Assembly: GCA_963925495.1 (NCBI GenBank)
Contig: CAWUST010000010.1
Coordinates: forward strand, 1-64,000
DNA from: UBA2108 sp963925495
GTDB lineage: Bacteria > Bacteroidota > Bacteroidia > Flavobacteriales_G > Salibacteraceae
Reading direction: 5' to 3'
DNA length: 64,000 bases
This document shows positions 9,216-17,770 of this stretch, in pieces. The notes under the pieces were generated by a model. It worked only from the letters and a program-made list of their open reading frames with translations, was not told where the DNA came from and ran no database searches. A program made the position numbers and the translations under genes. The first letter of the stretch is position 1. The number at the start of each line of letters is the position of its first letter.

Positions 9216-10240
9216 GTCCACACTTTAAAATAAACGGAAATTCACACGAAAAATGGATGATGTTTTCTCATTCCGATGAATTGAGTAAATCCGTTGCGAG
9301 CTTTATTAAAGAGTGGAATGGTCCTACTAATTTATTTTCGTTCAAAACTTCAGGATCAACGGGTAATCCAAAAATAATTTTAATACCTAGAAGTAGTTTG
9401 GAACATTCGGCCAAAACTACGGGCCATTTTTTTGAGTTAAATGCCGGCGACTCCATTTTATTATGTTTACCAGTAGAGTTTATAGCTGGAAGGATGATGC
9501 TTATTCGAGCTATGGTTTTAGGACTTAATTTGCACTTATCGAACCCTGAAATTAAAGAAATAATTAGGAATAAGTGCAAGTATAGGTTTTGTGCTATGAC
9601 ACCGCTCCAAGTTTCGAAAATTTTAGACAGTGACATTGGTTTTTTTGATGATGTCGAAAAATTAATAATCGGTGGGGGGCAAATCAATAATACGTTGGAG
9701 AATAGACTGATTGAATTAAAAACCCATTGTTTTGCCACTTTTGGAATGACGGAAACAGCAAGTCATATAGCACTTCTAGAAATTTCGAAAAACGGAAATG
9801 AAGTTTTCACAGCTCTACCTGGAGTTATGTTTTCTGCCAATGAAAATAACCAACTGATAATTGACGCGCCTAAATGGGGGGTCCATAACCTTCTTTCGAA
9901 TGACATAGTTCGATTAGTTTCTAAAAGTGAATTTGAATGGAAAGGAAGAATTGATAATGTTATCAATACAGGTGGCGTGAAAATACATCCTGAAAATATA
10001 GAAAATTTATTGAATAAAGAACTAGACTCTTATTTTTTCATTACTTCAGTTTACGATAAACTTCTTGAAAATAAAGTAATTATGATTGTAGAGGGAGGTG
10101 CAAGAAACATTAATTTTTCCTCACTTTCAAAATTTGAAAAACCGAAAGACATTTACTTTCTCCCTAAATTTGAATTTACAAAAACGGGTAAAATTGATCG
10201 AAATAAAACTTTAGAATTAGTTCAGATGAATCTGAAATGA
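9212..10240 (+). CDS. menE: o-Succinylbenzoate-CoA ligase (AMP-forming)
   Basis: It activates o-succinylbenzoate to its CoA thioester through an acyl-adenylate. The protein has about 342 residues from the ATG at 9212, which overlaps the menC stop as ATGA; a longer reading from 9170 lies inside menC and is rejected. ANL-superfamily motifs are present: the P-loop-like TSGSTGNPK, FGMTETASH, the hinge segment with INTGGVKIHPE, and the C-terminal catalytic Lys in KTGKIDRNK. It is shorter than E. coli MenE, which is common in this phylum. Last gene of the operon, convergent with rluD with a 3-base gap. Confidence 0.93.
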   Translation: MSPHFKINGNSHEKWMMFSHSDELSKSVASFIKEWNGPTNLFSFKTSGSTGNPKIILIPRSSLEHSAKTTGHFFELNAGDSILLCLPVEFIAGRMMLIRAMVLGLNLHLSNPEIKEIIRNKCKYRFCAMTPLQVSKILDSDIGFFDDVEKLIIGGGQINNTLENRLIELKTHCFATFGMTETASHIALLEISKNGNEVFTALPGVMFSANENNQLIIDAPKWGVHNLLSNDIVRLVSKSEFEWKGRIDNVINTGGVKIHPENIENLLNKELDSYFFITSVYDKLLENKVIMIVEGGARNINFSSLSKFEKPKDIYFLPKFEFTKTGKIDRNKTLELVQMNLK

Positions 10241-10243
10241 AAC

Positions 10244-11269
10244 CTATTGAGGTCTATTTTTAATGTAATTCTCCCAGCGTTCTATTACTTGTGTCATATC
10301 TTCTGGTAATTCCGAATCAAATTGCATCCATTTGCCAGTGACTGGATGAGCAAAACCTAAGGTTTTTGCATGTAAAGCTTGTCGAGGTAGAATTTTTAAA
10401 TTATTATCTACAAATTGTTTGAATTTGTTGAAAGTAGTCCCCTTCATTATTCGGTTTCCTCCATATTCAACATCACCAAAAAGGGGATGGCCAATCCATT
10501 TAAAATGTGCACGAATTTGATGAGTTCTTCCCGTTTCTAATTTACACTCAATCAAGCTCACATAGCCAAGTTTTTCTAATGTTTTATAACTTGTAACAGC
10601 GGTTTTCCCAAACTCTCCATCTTGAAAAACGGTCATTACTTTGCGGTCCTTTAAGCTTCTGCCAATATTTCCTTCAATTATTCCTTCTAACGGATCTGGC
10701 TCTCCCCATACTAATGCCCAGTAATGTCTTTGGCTAGTTCTGTCAAAAAATTGTTTAGCTAAATTGGTCATAGCTATATCAGATTTTGCCACTACCATTA
10801 ATCCAGTAGTTCCCTTATCTAGTCTATGCACGATTCCAGGTCTATCAGGTTCTTCGCGAACTGGTAAATTTTTAAAATGAAAAGCCAGTGCATTTACCAG
10901 CGTGCCAGTATGATTCCCATAACCAGGATGTACAACTAGTCCTGCAGGTTTATTAATTACTAAAACATCATCGTCTTCAAATACTATATCCAAAGGTATG
11001 TTTTCAGGTAAAATTTCTATTTGTTCTTTTTCGTGCGGTAATGAAACCACAACTCTGTCATCAGCCTTTACCTTATAGTTTGATTTTACACATTCGTCAT
11101 TAACGGAAAGTCCGCCACCTTTAGCGATGCGCTGTATTTTGTTTCTCGAAATTTGATGCAATCTATCCATCAAGAACCTGTCAACGCGCAAGGGCTGTTG
11201 TCCTTTGTCAACTACAATTGATTTGTATTCAAATAATTCGTCCTCGGAACTTTCTATATCGTCATTCAA
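10244..11269 (-). CDS. rluD: RluA/RluD-family 23S rRNA pseudouridine synthase
   Basis: A 341-residue protein. It has an N-terminal S4 RNA-binding domain (about 28-78, RVDRFLMDRL onward) and a pseudouridine synthase domain with INKPAGLVVHPG (105-116) and the catalytic motif HRLDKGTTGL, where Asp151 is the nucleophile. In E. coli RluD modifies helix 69 of 23S rRNA; the exact target here is inferred from the S4-plus-catalytic architecture. It is the third gene of a minus-strand run with the PASTA and T9SS genes; the T9SS stop is 2 bases upstream. The PASTA/RluD/Ddl neighbourhood is common in Bacteroidota. Confidence 0.9.
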   Translation of the reverse strand: MNDDIESSEDELFEYKSIVVDKGQQPLRVDRFLMDRLHQISRNKIQRIAKGGGLSVNDECVKSNYKVKADDRVVVSLPHEKEQIEILPENIPLDIVFEDDDVLVINKPAGLVVHPGYGNHTGTLVNALAFHFKNLPVREEPDRPGIVHRLDKGTTGLMVVAKSDIAMTNLAKQFFDRTSQRHYWALVWGEPDPLEGIIEGNIGRSLKDRKVMTVFQDGEFGKTAVTSYKTLEKLGYVSLIECKLETGRTHQIRAHFKWIGHPLFGDVEYGGNRIMKGTTFNKFKQFVDNNLKILPRQALHAKTLGFAHPVTGKWMQFDSELPEDMTQVIERWENYIKNRPQ

Positions 11270-11271
11270 AA

Positions 11272-13464
11272 TTAGCGTGCTATTAGAAGTTTAGTAGTTT
11301 TTTTGTTGATTCTTTTTATAAGATAAAATCCATTGGGAAGATGTGAAATATTGATTTCAGTACTTACAAATTCTCGAAGTTCGAGTTTTCCACCTATAGA
11401 ATAAATTTCAATCTCATCATTTATCTCTTCTTTAAAATAAATCCAATTTTGAGCAGGATTTGGGTAGAATTTAACAATTTCAAGACCTTCGGTAACTTCT
11501 TCTTTTGCCAATGGTTTTTCATCTCCTCTTCCAAAACTTGCACGTATCATAGTAGTCCCTAAAAAAATCGAGTTACTCCATTGTCCATCAATTTGGCTAA
11601 TGAAAGTTCTGTCCTGATTATTGAAATTTACGTCGTATCCCAAAAAGGTTTTGTTCTGGTCAAGTTGCTGATACCCAACATAAAAAGTTCCGTCTACTAC
11701 AGCTGGATCAATATTATAGCGATAAAATTTCCCCTCTGGATTATAAATAACATCGACAGGACCAGACTCATAAAATGGTGCATCTTTCAAATCTTTGTAA
11801 ACCACAATATTTATTTTTTGGTTGCTTGGGGGCTCAAAAGTTTCAACGAAGTTTATCATTACAGAACGTAAGGTGTCGGCAATAGGTGTGTTGAACTCTA
11901 CTACTACAGATGTTCCGGTAAGATTAAGGTGGTAGGTTTTTTCAGCCGAGCAATCGTCATAGGAATAGAACCTATCAAATAATTGAAAATGTACTAGGGT
12001 ATCATTTTCTCGCAAATCGTCGTCGGTAGCTGAAAACCGTAGCTTCGCTTTAAATAATTGTCTTTGATTAGTATCAATAGGGAATTTAAAATTGTTCTGA
12101 CCCGAATTTACAAAGTGTTTTACTGAAAAAGTGTCACTTGCAGGAACACTAAGAGTGAGTTCTTCAACAGATTTAAAAAAGGGGTTAGATTCTCCGTTTT
12201 TGGTTACCTGGTAGTCTGAATTCCCAAAATCTGTATTATCTCCTAGGTTTCTAAGTTTGTAGAGCATAACATCATTTATATAGGATTGGGGGGCAGTGTT
12301 GTAATGCGTCCACGGAACTGAAGTATATAATTTAAGCATGGTACGGATGGGTTCTGTAAATGCAAAGTCTTTTATTACTTCATTTCTTTTACGATCTTTA
12401 TCCAATTGAATATAATCTAAATGCCAATGGTCAAAGTTTCCGGATAGAGTAGAATAATTTCTAAATCGAAATTGAAATCCAACTTGAAGAAATACGGTAT
12501 CAGCAATATGAATAAAAATTTGTCTAAAATCCTGGAGAGTATCTCCATTGTTACTCCAAACGATTGACCAGCGCCCTTCTACTGGACTATAAAATTCTAA
12601 AAGCAAAGAATCTTCTTCTTCAGGTCTGTCTCCATTGCCATGCGGTTGAATGAAAAAGCTAAGATAAACACTGTCAGAACTAGTATATCGACCGAATCTA
12701 TCGCCATAAAGGTTTATTGGTTTGGATAAAAACTTGTCTGCGTTGCCATAAGTTAATCTAGATGAATTGTCGTATGGTTTTCCATTGTTGTTTAGTCCAT
12801 CAAAGGTAATTACTCCAATTGTTGGTGGATCGATACTCATAGTTATGTTCCAAAAAGCACCTTCATTTATCCAGAGAGAATTTGCATCGTCTTTCGCAAA
12901 ATAGTGCTTATAAGCCGTATCCAGTAACAGACTGTCTTCTTGGTAAAATATTTTTTTTGTTATTCCATTTTGTGTATAAGTGGAAAAACTTGGAAATACC
13001 AACCAAAAATCACTGATTCTAAATGGATTAAGAGTATCGTGATAAAAATCTACTTTTAAGATTGGAGCAATGCTTGAATCCAGATTTTTGGTTGAGGGAT
13101 TAAATACGTAATTGTAAACTGTATCTCTAACATATTTCAAAGTATCTACAAAACCGTTATTTACCAAAAAACTGTAGGAAAGAGAATCGAAAACTGAAGG
13201 GTCGTTCGTATCAGTTACAAAATGTTTAATTCTGTTTTTTGAAAAATCATCGCGAATAGGAAGGTCAATTGGATTAAATAAATAATGTATTGTGGTATCA
13301 TTTTCAATGGGAATACTTTCCGATGCATATCCCTCGTCTTCAGTTAAATAATTTCCGGTTTCACTTCGATTCCATAAATTACCGAGTTCTTCTTGGGCCG
13401 ATAACCGTGTTAGAGAAATCAGAATAAAAAAAATGCCTAATACAGATTTATTTATCCATTTCAT
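11272..13464 (-). CDS. Secreted protein with T9SS type A sorting domain, function unknown
   Basis: A 730-residue exported protein. The N terminus is a signal peptide (hydrophobic core FFILISL, likely cleavage after RLSA). The final ~75 residues form a T9SS type A sorting domain (VKFYPNPAQNWIYF, later NGFYLI and a basic end). The middle is beta-rich, with many aromatic and Asp/Asn residues, and includes a stretch resembling a jelly-roll/laminin-G-like module (SLLLEFYSPVEGRWSIVWSN, then HWHLDYIQLD). I do not recognise a catalytic motif. It starts 17 bases inside the end of the preceding PASTA fragment, so it is probably cotranscribed with it and with rluD. Confidence 0.85.
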   Translation of the reverse strand: MKWINKSVLGIFFILISLTRLSAQEELGNLWNRSETGNYLTEDEGYASESIPIENDTTIHYLFNPIDLPIRDDFSKNRIKHFVTDTNDPSVFDSLSYSFLVNNGFVDTLKYVRDTVYNYVFNPSTKNLDSSIAPILKVDFYHDTLNPFRISDFWLVFPSFSTYTQNGITKKIFYQEDSLLLDTAYKHYFAKDDANSLWINEGAFWNITMSIDPPTIGVITFDGLNNNGKPYDNSSRLTYGNADKFLSKPINLYGDRFGRYTSSDSVYLSFFIQPHGNGDRPEEEDSLLLEFYSPVEGRWSIVWSNNGDTLQDFRQIFIHIADTVFLQVGFQFRFRNYSTLSGNFDHWHLDYIQLDKDRKRNEVIKDFAFTEPIRTMLKLYTSVPWTHYNTAPQSYINDVMLYKLRNLGDNTDFGNSDYQVTKNGESNPFFKSVEELTLSVPASDTFSVKHFVNSGQNNFKFPIDTNQRQLFKAKLRFSATDDDLRENDTLVHFQLFDRFYSYDDCSAEKTYHLNLTGTSVVVEFNTPIADTLRSVMINFVETFEPPSNQKINIVVYKDLKDAPFYESGPVDVIYNPEGKFYRYNIDPAVVDGTFYVGYQQLDQNKTFLGYDVNFNNQDRTFISQIDGQWSNSIFLGTTMIRASFGRGDEKPLAKEEVTEGLEIVKFYPNPAQNWIYFKEEINDEIEIYSIGGKLELREFVSTEINISHLPNGFYLIKRINKKTTKLLIAR

Positions 13465-13753
13465 TTTGTTCGTTTTGTAGGCTGTCTAACCCATTCTCCT
13501 GTAACTTATTGTAATCAGTTGTAATAAATAAATTAATGGCAGATCCTAAATGCACATCCTCATCACCTGGCGAAGGGGCCTGCTTGTAAACGACAGCCTT
13601 TAATGAGTCTTCAGCGCTAAATTCCTCGTCAAAAATTAATGAACCTACAATTAGGCCAGTATTTAATACGGTTTTATCAAGTCCTACAAGAGGACTATTG
13701 ATTAGATATGGAATTTTAATGAATTGGTCCAAGTCCATCTGCTCCCCCTGCAA
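13448..13753 (-). pseudogene. Third PASTA module, out of frame with its parent gene
   Basis: This ~100-codon frame begins within the last 38 bases of the PASTA gene. It encodes what looks like its next PASTA module (IKIPYLINSPLVGLDKT, then VNTG-like and GSLIFDEEF) and a short acidic tail. In relatives such modules are continuous with the upstream protein, so a one-base indel near 13716-13753 probably separates them. Local starts are poor: a TTG at 13753, or an ATG at 13738 preceded by the purine-rich AGGGGGAG. The latter could allow reinitiation, but Bacteroidota rarely depend on such sites. Sequencing error is possible. Confidence 0.6.
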
Positions 13754-14285
13754 GTACCAAATCTATTTTGGTGCCAATATCTAGCCTTGTCCTGGGCTCA
13801 ATTTTAACACTATTAATTTCAATCCACTTTATATAATCCATTCCATTTGCAGGAACATACCTAATGTTTCCAATTCTAAAACCCATAGAAGTTAACTGAG
13901 CTATGGCGTTTCTTTTATCGTCCGAATGAAGGTTTGGTAAAGATATTTTTGGCGTTGAATAAGAACTTAAAGTCAAGTAAATTTTTCGTCCATCTTTAAC
14001 CATCATTCCAGAATCTGGATTTTGCTCTACAACCATTCCACCGGCTAAGTTTTCGACATAGATAGAATCTATTATCTTAAAACTGAGCTGATCTTGTTCC
14101 AATAAATTTTTTACTTCAGTAATGTGATAATCAATAATTAATGGCACCTTTATTTCTTCGCCATGTAAAGTTCTTTTATCTAGAAAAGAAAATAGCGTCC
14201 AAATACCAATTACAAAAAGCACTAAGAACACCCCAATATTTACCCAGAATGTTTTTGTAAAAATGAAAAGAATAAATTTTCGCAT
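13716..14285 (-). CDS. PASTA domain membrane protein (truncated by frameshift)
   Basis: A 189-residue protein with a short cytoplasmic start, one membrane helix (about 15-35, VFLVLFVIGIWTLFSF) and two extracytoplasmic PASTA modules. The first is about 45-108 and the second about 112-185, ending in GTKIDLVLAGGADGLG. PASTA modules bind peptidoglycan fragments or beta-lactams in other proteins; here no kinase domain is attached. The reading frame stops abruptly just where a third module would begin, and that module is found in the next frame (13448-13753). The gene is divergent from ddl, which fits a role in peptidoglycan assembly. A -7 element lies only 8 bases upstream of the ATG. Confidence 0.8.
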   Translation of the reverse strand: MRKFILFIFTKTFWVNIGVFLVLFVIGIWTLFSFLDKRTLHGEEIKVPLIIDYHITEVKNLLEQDQLSFKIIDSIYVENLAGGMVVEQNPDSGMMVKDGRKIYLTLSSYSTPKISLPNLHSDDKRNAIAQLTSMGFRIGNIRYVPANGMDYIKWIEINSVKIEPRTRLDIGTKIDLVLAGGADGLGPIH

Positions 14286-14292
14286 AGTGTGG

Positions 14293-14300
14293 CAAAGGTA
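14293..14300 (-). promoter_or_regulatory. -7 promoter element of the PASTA operon
   Basis: On the minus strand this reads TACCTTTG, matching the Bacteroidota TAnnTTTG element. It sits 7 bases before the ATG, implying an almost leaderless mRNA. No clear -33 TTG is seen. Confidence 0.45.
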
Positions 14301-14502
14301 ATTTTTGGAATACGAATAAAATGTTTATTTGAATATAACTTGTCAAAATTACAAAAGTTGATTTGTTCATTATTTTCCAATTGAAATACCATGTATAATC
14401 CAACGAAACTCTTATCTGTATTAAAGGAATAGGCCAGTTTCTAGGAGTTCATTAACGGAAAATAAGCATGAGTATTTTTTCTTTATAAGTTTTGGGAAAA
14501 TA

Positions 14503-14534
14503 TGGTTTAGCAAAAAAGTGGAACAATAGTTTTG
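14503..14534 (+). promoter_or_regulatory. Candidate ddl promoter
   Basis: TAGTTTTG at 14527-14534 matches TAnnTTTG, 16 bases upstream of the ddl ATG. A weak -33-like GGTTTAG lies 17 bases further up. Confidence 0.45.
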
Positions 14535-14550
14535 TGTAAAAGGATTTCAA

Positions 14551-15522
14551 ATGAAGAATATTGCGGTATTGTGTGGGGGATTTAGTGGTGAGTATGTTAT
14601 TTCTATGCAAAGTGCCCAAACCATAATTAATGGTTTGGATACTTCAAAGTACAATGTTTATAAAGTAATATTAAGTAACGAATCCTGGTCTGTGGAGGAT
14701 TTAGAAGGTGTTAATTGGGAAATTAATAAAGCCGATTTCTCAATTTATAAAGAAAGTACAAAAGTAAAGTTTGATGGAATTGTAAACATTATTCACGGAA
14801 CTCCAGGAGAAGATGGAATAATTCAAGGTTATTTCGATTTATTGGGATTAAAGTACAATGGCTGCGATGTGCTCATAAGTTCCCTTACTTTTAACAAGGG
14901 ATTTTGCAATCAATACCTTAAGCAAAACGGTATTTTAGTTGCCAATAGCGTACTATTAACTGAAGGCGATGAAATTAAAGTAAAAGAGATAATTGATAAG
15001 CTTCAGCTTCCTTGTTTCGTGAAACCCAACGATGGAGGATCTAGTATTGGCGTTACTAAAGTAAAAACCAAAGAGGACTTATTGCCAGCCATTAATCTTG
15101 CTTTTGACGTTTCTCAAAGGGTTCTTATTGAGAGTTTTATTGAAGGAATTGAAATTACTTGTGGGGTAATAAAGTTGGATAATAAAGTGAAATCTTTGGC
15201 AGTTACCGAAATAGTTTTTGAAAATGAATTTTTTGATTTTGATGCAAAATATGATTCTGCAGGAACTCAAGAAATTACACCTGCAAGAATTTCGGAAGCA
15301 GATTACGAATACACAATGTTGCTAAGCGAAAAAATTTATAAAATACTTGGTTGTAAAGGTTTTTTTAGAGCCGATTATATTCTTAGAGATGGTGAATTGT
15401 TTTTAATTGAAGTAAATACTGTACCAGGAATGTCGTCGAAAAGTTTATTGCCTCAACAATTGGATTATGCTCAAGTTTCGTTGAGTGAAATTCTGGATTA
15501 CCAAATTTCAAAAATGGTGTAG
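14551..15522 (+). CDS. ddl: D-alanine--D-alanine ligase
   Basis: It joins two D-alanines with ATP for peptidoglycan precursors in the cytoplasm. The 323-residue ATP-grasp protein opens with AVLCGGFSGEYVISMQSA, the Ddl N-terminal motif, and has HGTPGEDG near residue 80. The ATP-grasp lysine and glycine-rich loop follow (CFVKPNDGGSSIGVTK), and FRADYILRDGELFLIEVNT holds the Mg ligands near the end. The motif order and length are normal. It is divergent from the PASTA gene and convergent with purK, a frequent cell-wall neighbourhood in Bacteroidota. Confidence 0.95.
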   Translation: MKNIAVLCGGFSGEYVISMQSAQTIINGLDTSKYNVYKVILSNESWSVEDLEGVNWEINKADFSIYKESTKVKFDGIVNIIHGTPGEDGIIQGYFDLLGLKYNGCDVLISSLTFNKGFCNQYLKQNGILVANSVLLTEGDEIKVKEIIDKLQLPCFVKPNDGGSSIGVTKVKTKEDLLPAINLAFDVSQRVLIESFIEGIEITCGVIKLDNKVKSLAVTEIVFENEFFDFDAKYDSAGTQEITPARISEADYEYTMLLSEKIYKILGCKGFFRADYILRDGELFLIEVNTVPGMSSKSLLPQQLDYAQVSLSEILDYQISKMV

Positions 15523-15577
15523 CACGATCAATAAAAATTAATAATTACTCATTAAATTAGAATACGTTAAGCTAGAT

Positions 15578-16717
15578 CTAAGTTTTCACTTTTAGCACTT
15601 TCATTACTTGTTTAGCTTTTTCTAAAGCTTCAGCAACCGAATTACCCAAGCAGGTTGTATGTCCCATTTTTCTAAAAGGTTTTGTTTCCGTTTTGCCGTA
15701 TAAATGAATATAAACACCAGGAATATTTAGTGCTTCATTTAATCCATCATATTGCGCTTTTCCAGAAAAATTTTTTTCACCCAACAAATTTATCATTACC
15801 GCCGGAGAAATAATTTCAGTGTTGCCCAAAGGCAAGTTTAAAACTGATCTAAGATGTTGCTCAAATTGAGAAGTAATATTCCCCTCAATGGTGTGATGTC
15901 CCGAATTATGCGTTCTGGGTGCAACTTCATTTACCAATATTTCGCCTTCTTTTGTCAAGAACATTTCTACGGCAAGCAGACCTACCAAATTAAAAGCTTT
16001 CGCAGTTTTAATAGCAACTTCTTTTGCTTTTATTTCTGTTTCATAACTAACTCTGGCGGGTGAGTATAAGTATTCAACTAAGTTAGCTTCTGGATTAAAG
16101 TCAAGTTCAACGAGTGGAAATGTAACAATTTCACCATTTTCATTTCTGGCAACAGTAACAGCAATTTCTTTTTCAAACGGAACCATTTTTTCTAAAACTG
16201 ATGGGCAATCAAAAGCTTTATCCAAATCATCATCATTCCTAAGAGGAGTTACGCCCCTTCCGTCATAACCACCAATTCTTGCTTTCTGCATAAACGGAAA
16301 TTCGTTTCGGTAATCATTAATTTCGTTTTTGTTTTCAATTAAATAAAACTCTGCAGTTGGTATGTTGTGTTTTTTGTAAAATTCTTTTTGGATTCCTTTG
16401 TCAATTACAACATCTAAAACTTCAGGTTGTGGAAAGACTTTTTTTCCCATTTTTTGAAGGTCATGTAATGCTTTTACATTTACATGCTCAATTTCAATAG
16501 TCAACACATCCATTTGTTTTCCAAATTCCATAACTGTGTCATAGTCTTTAAAACTACCCAAATGAAATTCGGTGGCAATTTTAGAACAAGGGGCATCAGG
16601 GGAAGGGTCTAGAATACAGATGTTCACATTATAGTTAATAGCCTCTTGAATAAACATTCTGCCTAGTTGACCGCCTCCTAGTATTCCTAGTCGAAACTCT
16701 TTATCGTAAAAGTTCAT
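15578..16717 (-). CDS. purK: N5-carboxyaminoimidazole ribonucleotide synthase
   Basis: An ATP-grasp enzyme of purine synthesis that carboxylates AIR to N5-CAIR using bicarbonate and ATP. The 379-residue form starts at ATG 16717, just before the conserved LGILGGGQLGRMF. Further signatures are MQKARIGGYDGRG, LVEMFLT-type ATP-grasp strands, NEVAPRTHNSGHHTIEG and the C-terminal GHTTCLG. A longer reading from 16756 adds 13 non-conserved residues and is rejected. It stands alone on the minus strand; purE is not in the window. Confidence 0.94.
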   Translation of the reverse strand: MNFYDKEFRLGILGGGQLGRMFIQEAINYNVNICILDPSPDAPCSKIATEFHLGSFKDYDTVMEFGKQMDVLTIEIEHVNVKALHDLQKMGKKVFPQPEVLDVVIDKGIQKEFYKKHNIPTAEFYLIENKNEINDYRNEFPFMQKARIGGYDGRGVTPLRNDDDLDKAFDCPSVLEKMVPFEKEIAVTVARNENGEIVTFPLVELDFNPEANLVEYLYSPARVSYETEIKAKEVAIKTAKAFNLVGLLAVEMFLTKEGEILVNEVAPRTHNSGHHTIEGNITSQFEQHLRSVLNLPLGNTEIISPAVMINLLGEKNFSGKAQYDGLNEALNIPGVYIHLYGKTETKPFRKMGHTTCLGNSVAEALEKAKQVMKVLKVKT

Positions 16718-16846
16718 GTAATAAAATTTGAATGCGAAATTAAACTCTTGTTCCAAAAAATGGGTAACTACTCATGATCCACTACAAAAAACATTTTAGT
16801 CGTTGTGTTTTCGATAATAAATGAAAAAAGTTGAATGTATTTGTTG

Positions 16847-17770
16847 TTAAAACATACCTCTTTCAAGTAATATCTTCAAGCCATCTTCCAGAGATAACAA
16901 ATCACGATCTAAAAGTTTTTTCATTTTACCAATATCCGGTTGACGTCTACTCATGTCACCTTCTAGAAGTGGCGGCAAGTACTCGATTTCGGATTTGGAT
17001 TTAGTCGTTTTTATAATCAATTCTGCCAATTCTAGAATAGTTATTTGAACGTCGTTTCCTATGTTAACGATATCATTTATATATTCATTTTCAAGCAGAC
17101 ATTTTAAAGTAGCGTCAATGTTATCGTCGATATAGCAGAAAGTTCTTGTCTGATCGCCTTTACCATAAACAGTTATTTTGTCGTTGCGTTGTGCCGCTCT
17201 TACAAATTTTGACATCACAAAATCTGTGCTTTGCAACGGGCCGTAAGTATTGAAAAAACGAAATATGGTATAATCTAAATTAAATTCTTGTTTAAAAGCT
17301 TTACAAAAAGCTTCTCCCGCGTTTTTCACAATAGCATAAGGTAATCTGGAATTCAATGGGGTAGTTTCTTCGTGCTGCGGTAAATGAACTGGTTCGCCAT
17401 ATACTTCAGAGGATGAAGAGTAAAAAACTCGTTTTACACCTGTATTCTTGGAAAGAGTTAAAATGTTTTTTATGCCTTGCAAATCTTCCAATACCATAGA
17501 AGGATTGGCTAAAGTTCTTTTTACACCAACTAATGCTGCGTAATGAAAAACATAATCGAATCTATGGCTAGTCAGTACTGGCGCAATATCTAGGTGTATA
17601 TTTACATCACATTTAATAAAGCGGATATTATTTCCTTTAGGAATATTTCTTTTTTTTCCAGTAATAAAGTTATCTACTAATACCACAAAATTATCTGGGT
17701 TTTCAGCAAGTTTAGCTGCTAAAGAACCAGGGATAAAGCCGGCGCCACCGGTGATTAATATTTTTGTCAT
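16847..17770 (-). CDS. NAD-dependent sugar epimerase/dehydratase (extended SDR)
   Basis: A 307-residue extended short-chain dehydrogenase. The Rossmann motif reads TGGAGFIPGSL, so the third glycine of the usual GxxGxxG is a proline with the glycine moved one place along. The catalytic triad region is intact (SSSSEVYG, then YAIVK). VYGKGDQTRTFCYIDD and NIGNDVQ are typical of UDP-glucuronate decarboxylase/epimerase-like members. Its ATG overlaps the stop of the upstream galE gene by 4 bases, so the two are cotranscribed. It probably modifies a nucleotide sugar for the surface glycans of this region; the substrate cannot be read from the sequence. Confidence 0.85.
   Translation of the reverse strand: MTKILITGGAGFIPGSLAAKLAENPDNFVVLVDNFITGKKRNIPKGNNIRFIKCDVNIHLDIAPVLTSHRFDYVFHYAALVGVKRTLANPSMVLEDLQGIKNILTLSKNTGVKRVFYSSSSEVYGEPVHLPQHEETTPLNSRLPYAIVKNAGEAFCKAFKQEFNLDYTIFRFFNTYGPLQSTDFVMSKFVRAAQRNDKITVYGKGDQTRTFCYIDDNIDATLKCLLENEYINDIVNIGNDVQITILELAELIIKTTKSKSEIEYLPPLLEGDMSRRQPDIGKMKKLLDRDLLSLEDGLKILLERGMF

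Noticed and set aside
14176..14403. 75-codon minus-strand frame overlapping the PASTA start
   Set aside because: Its second half is an out-of-frame shadow of the PASTA gene.
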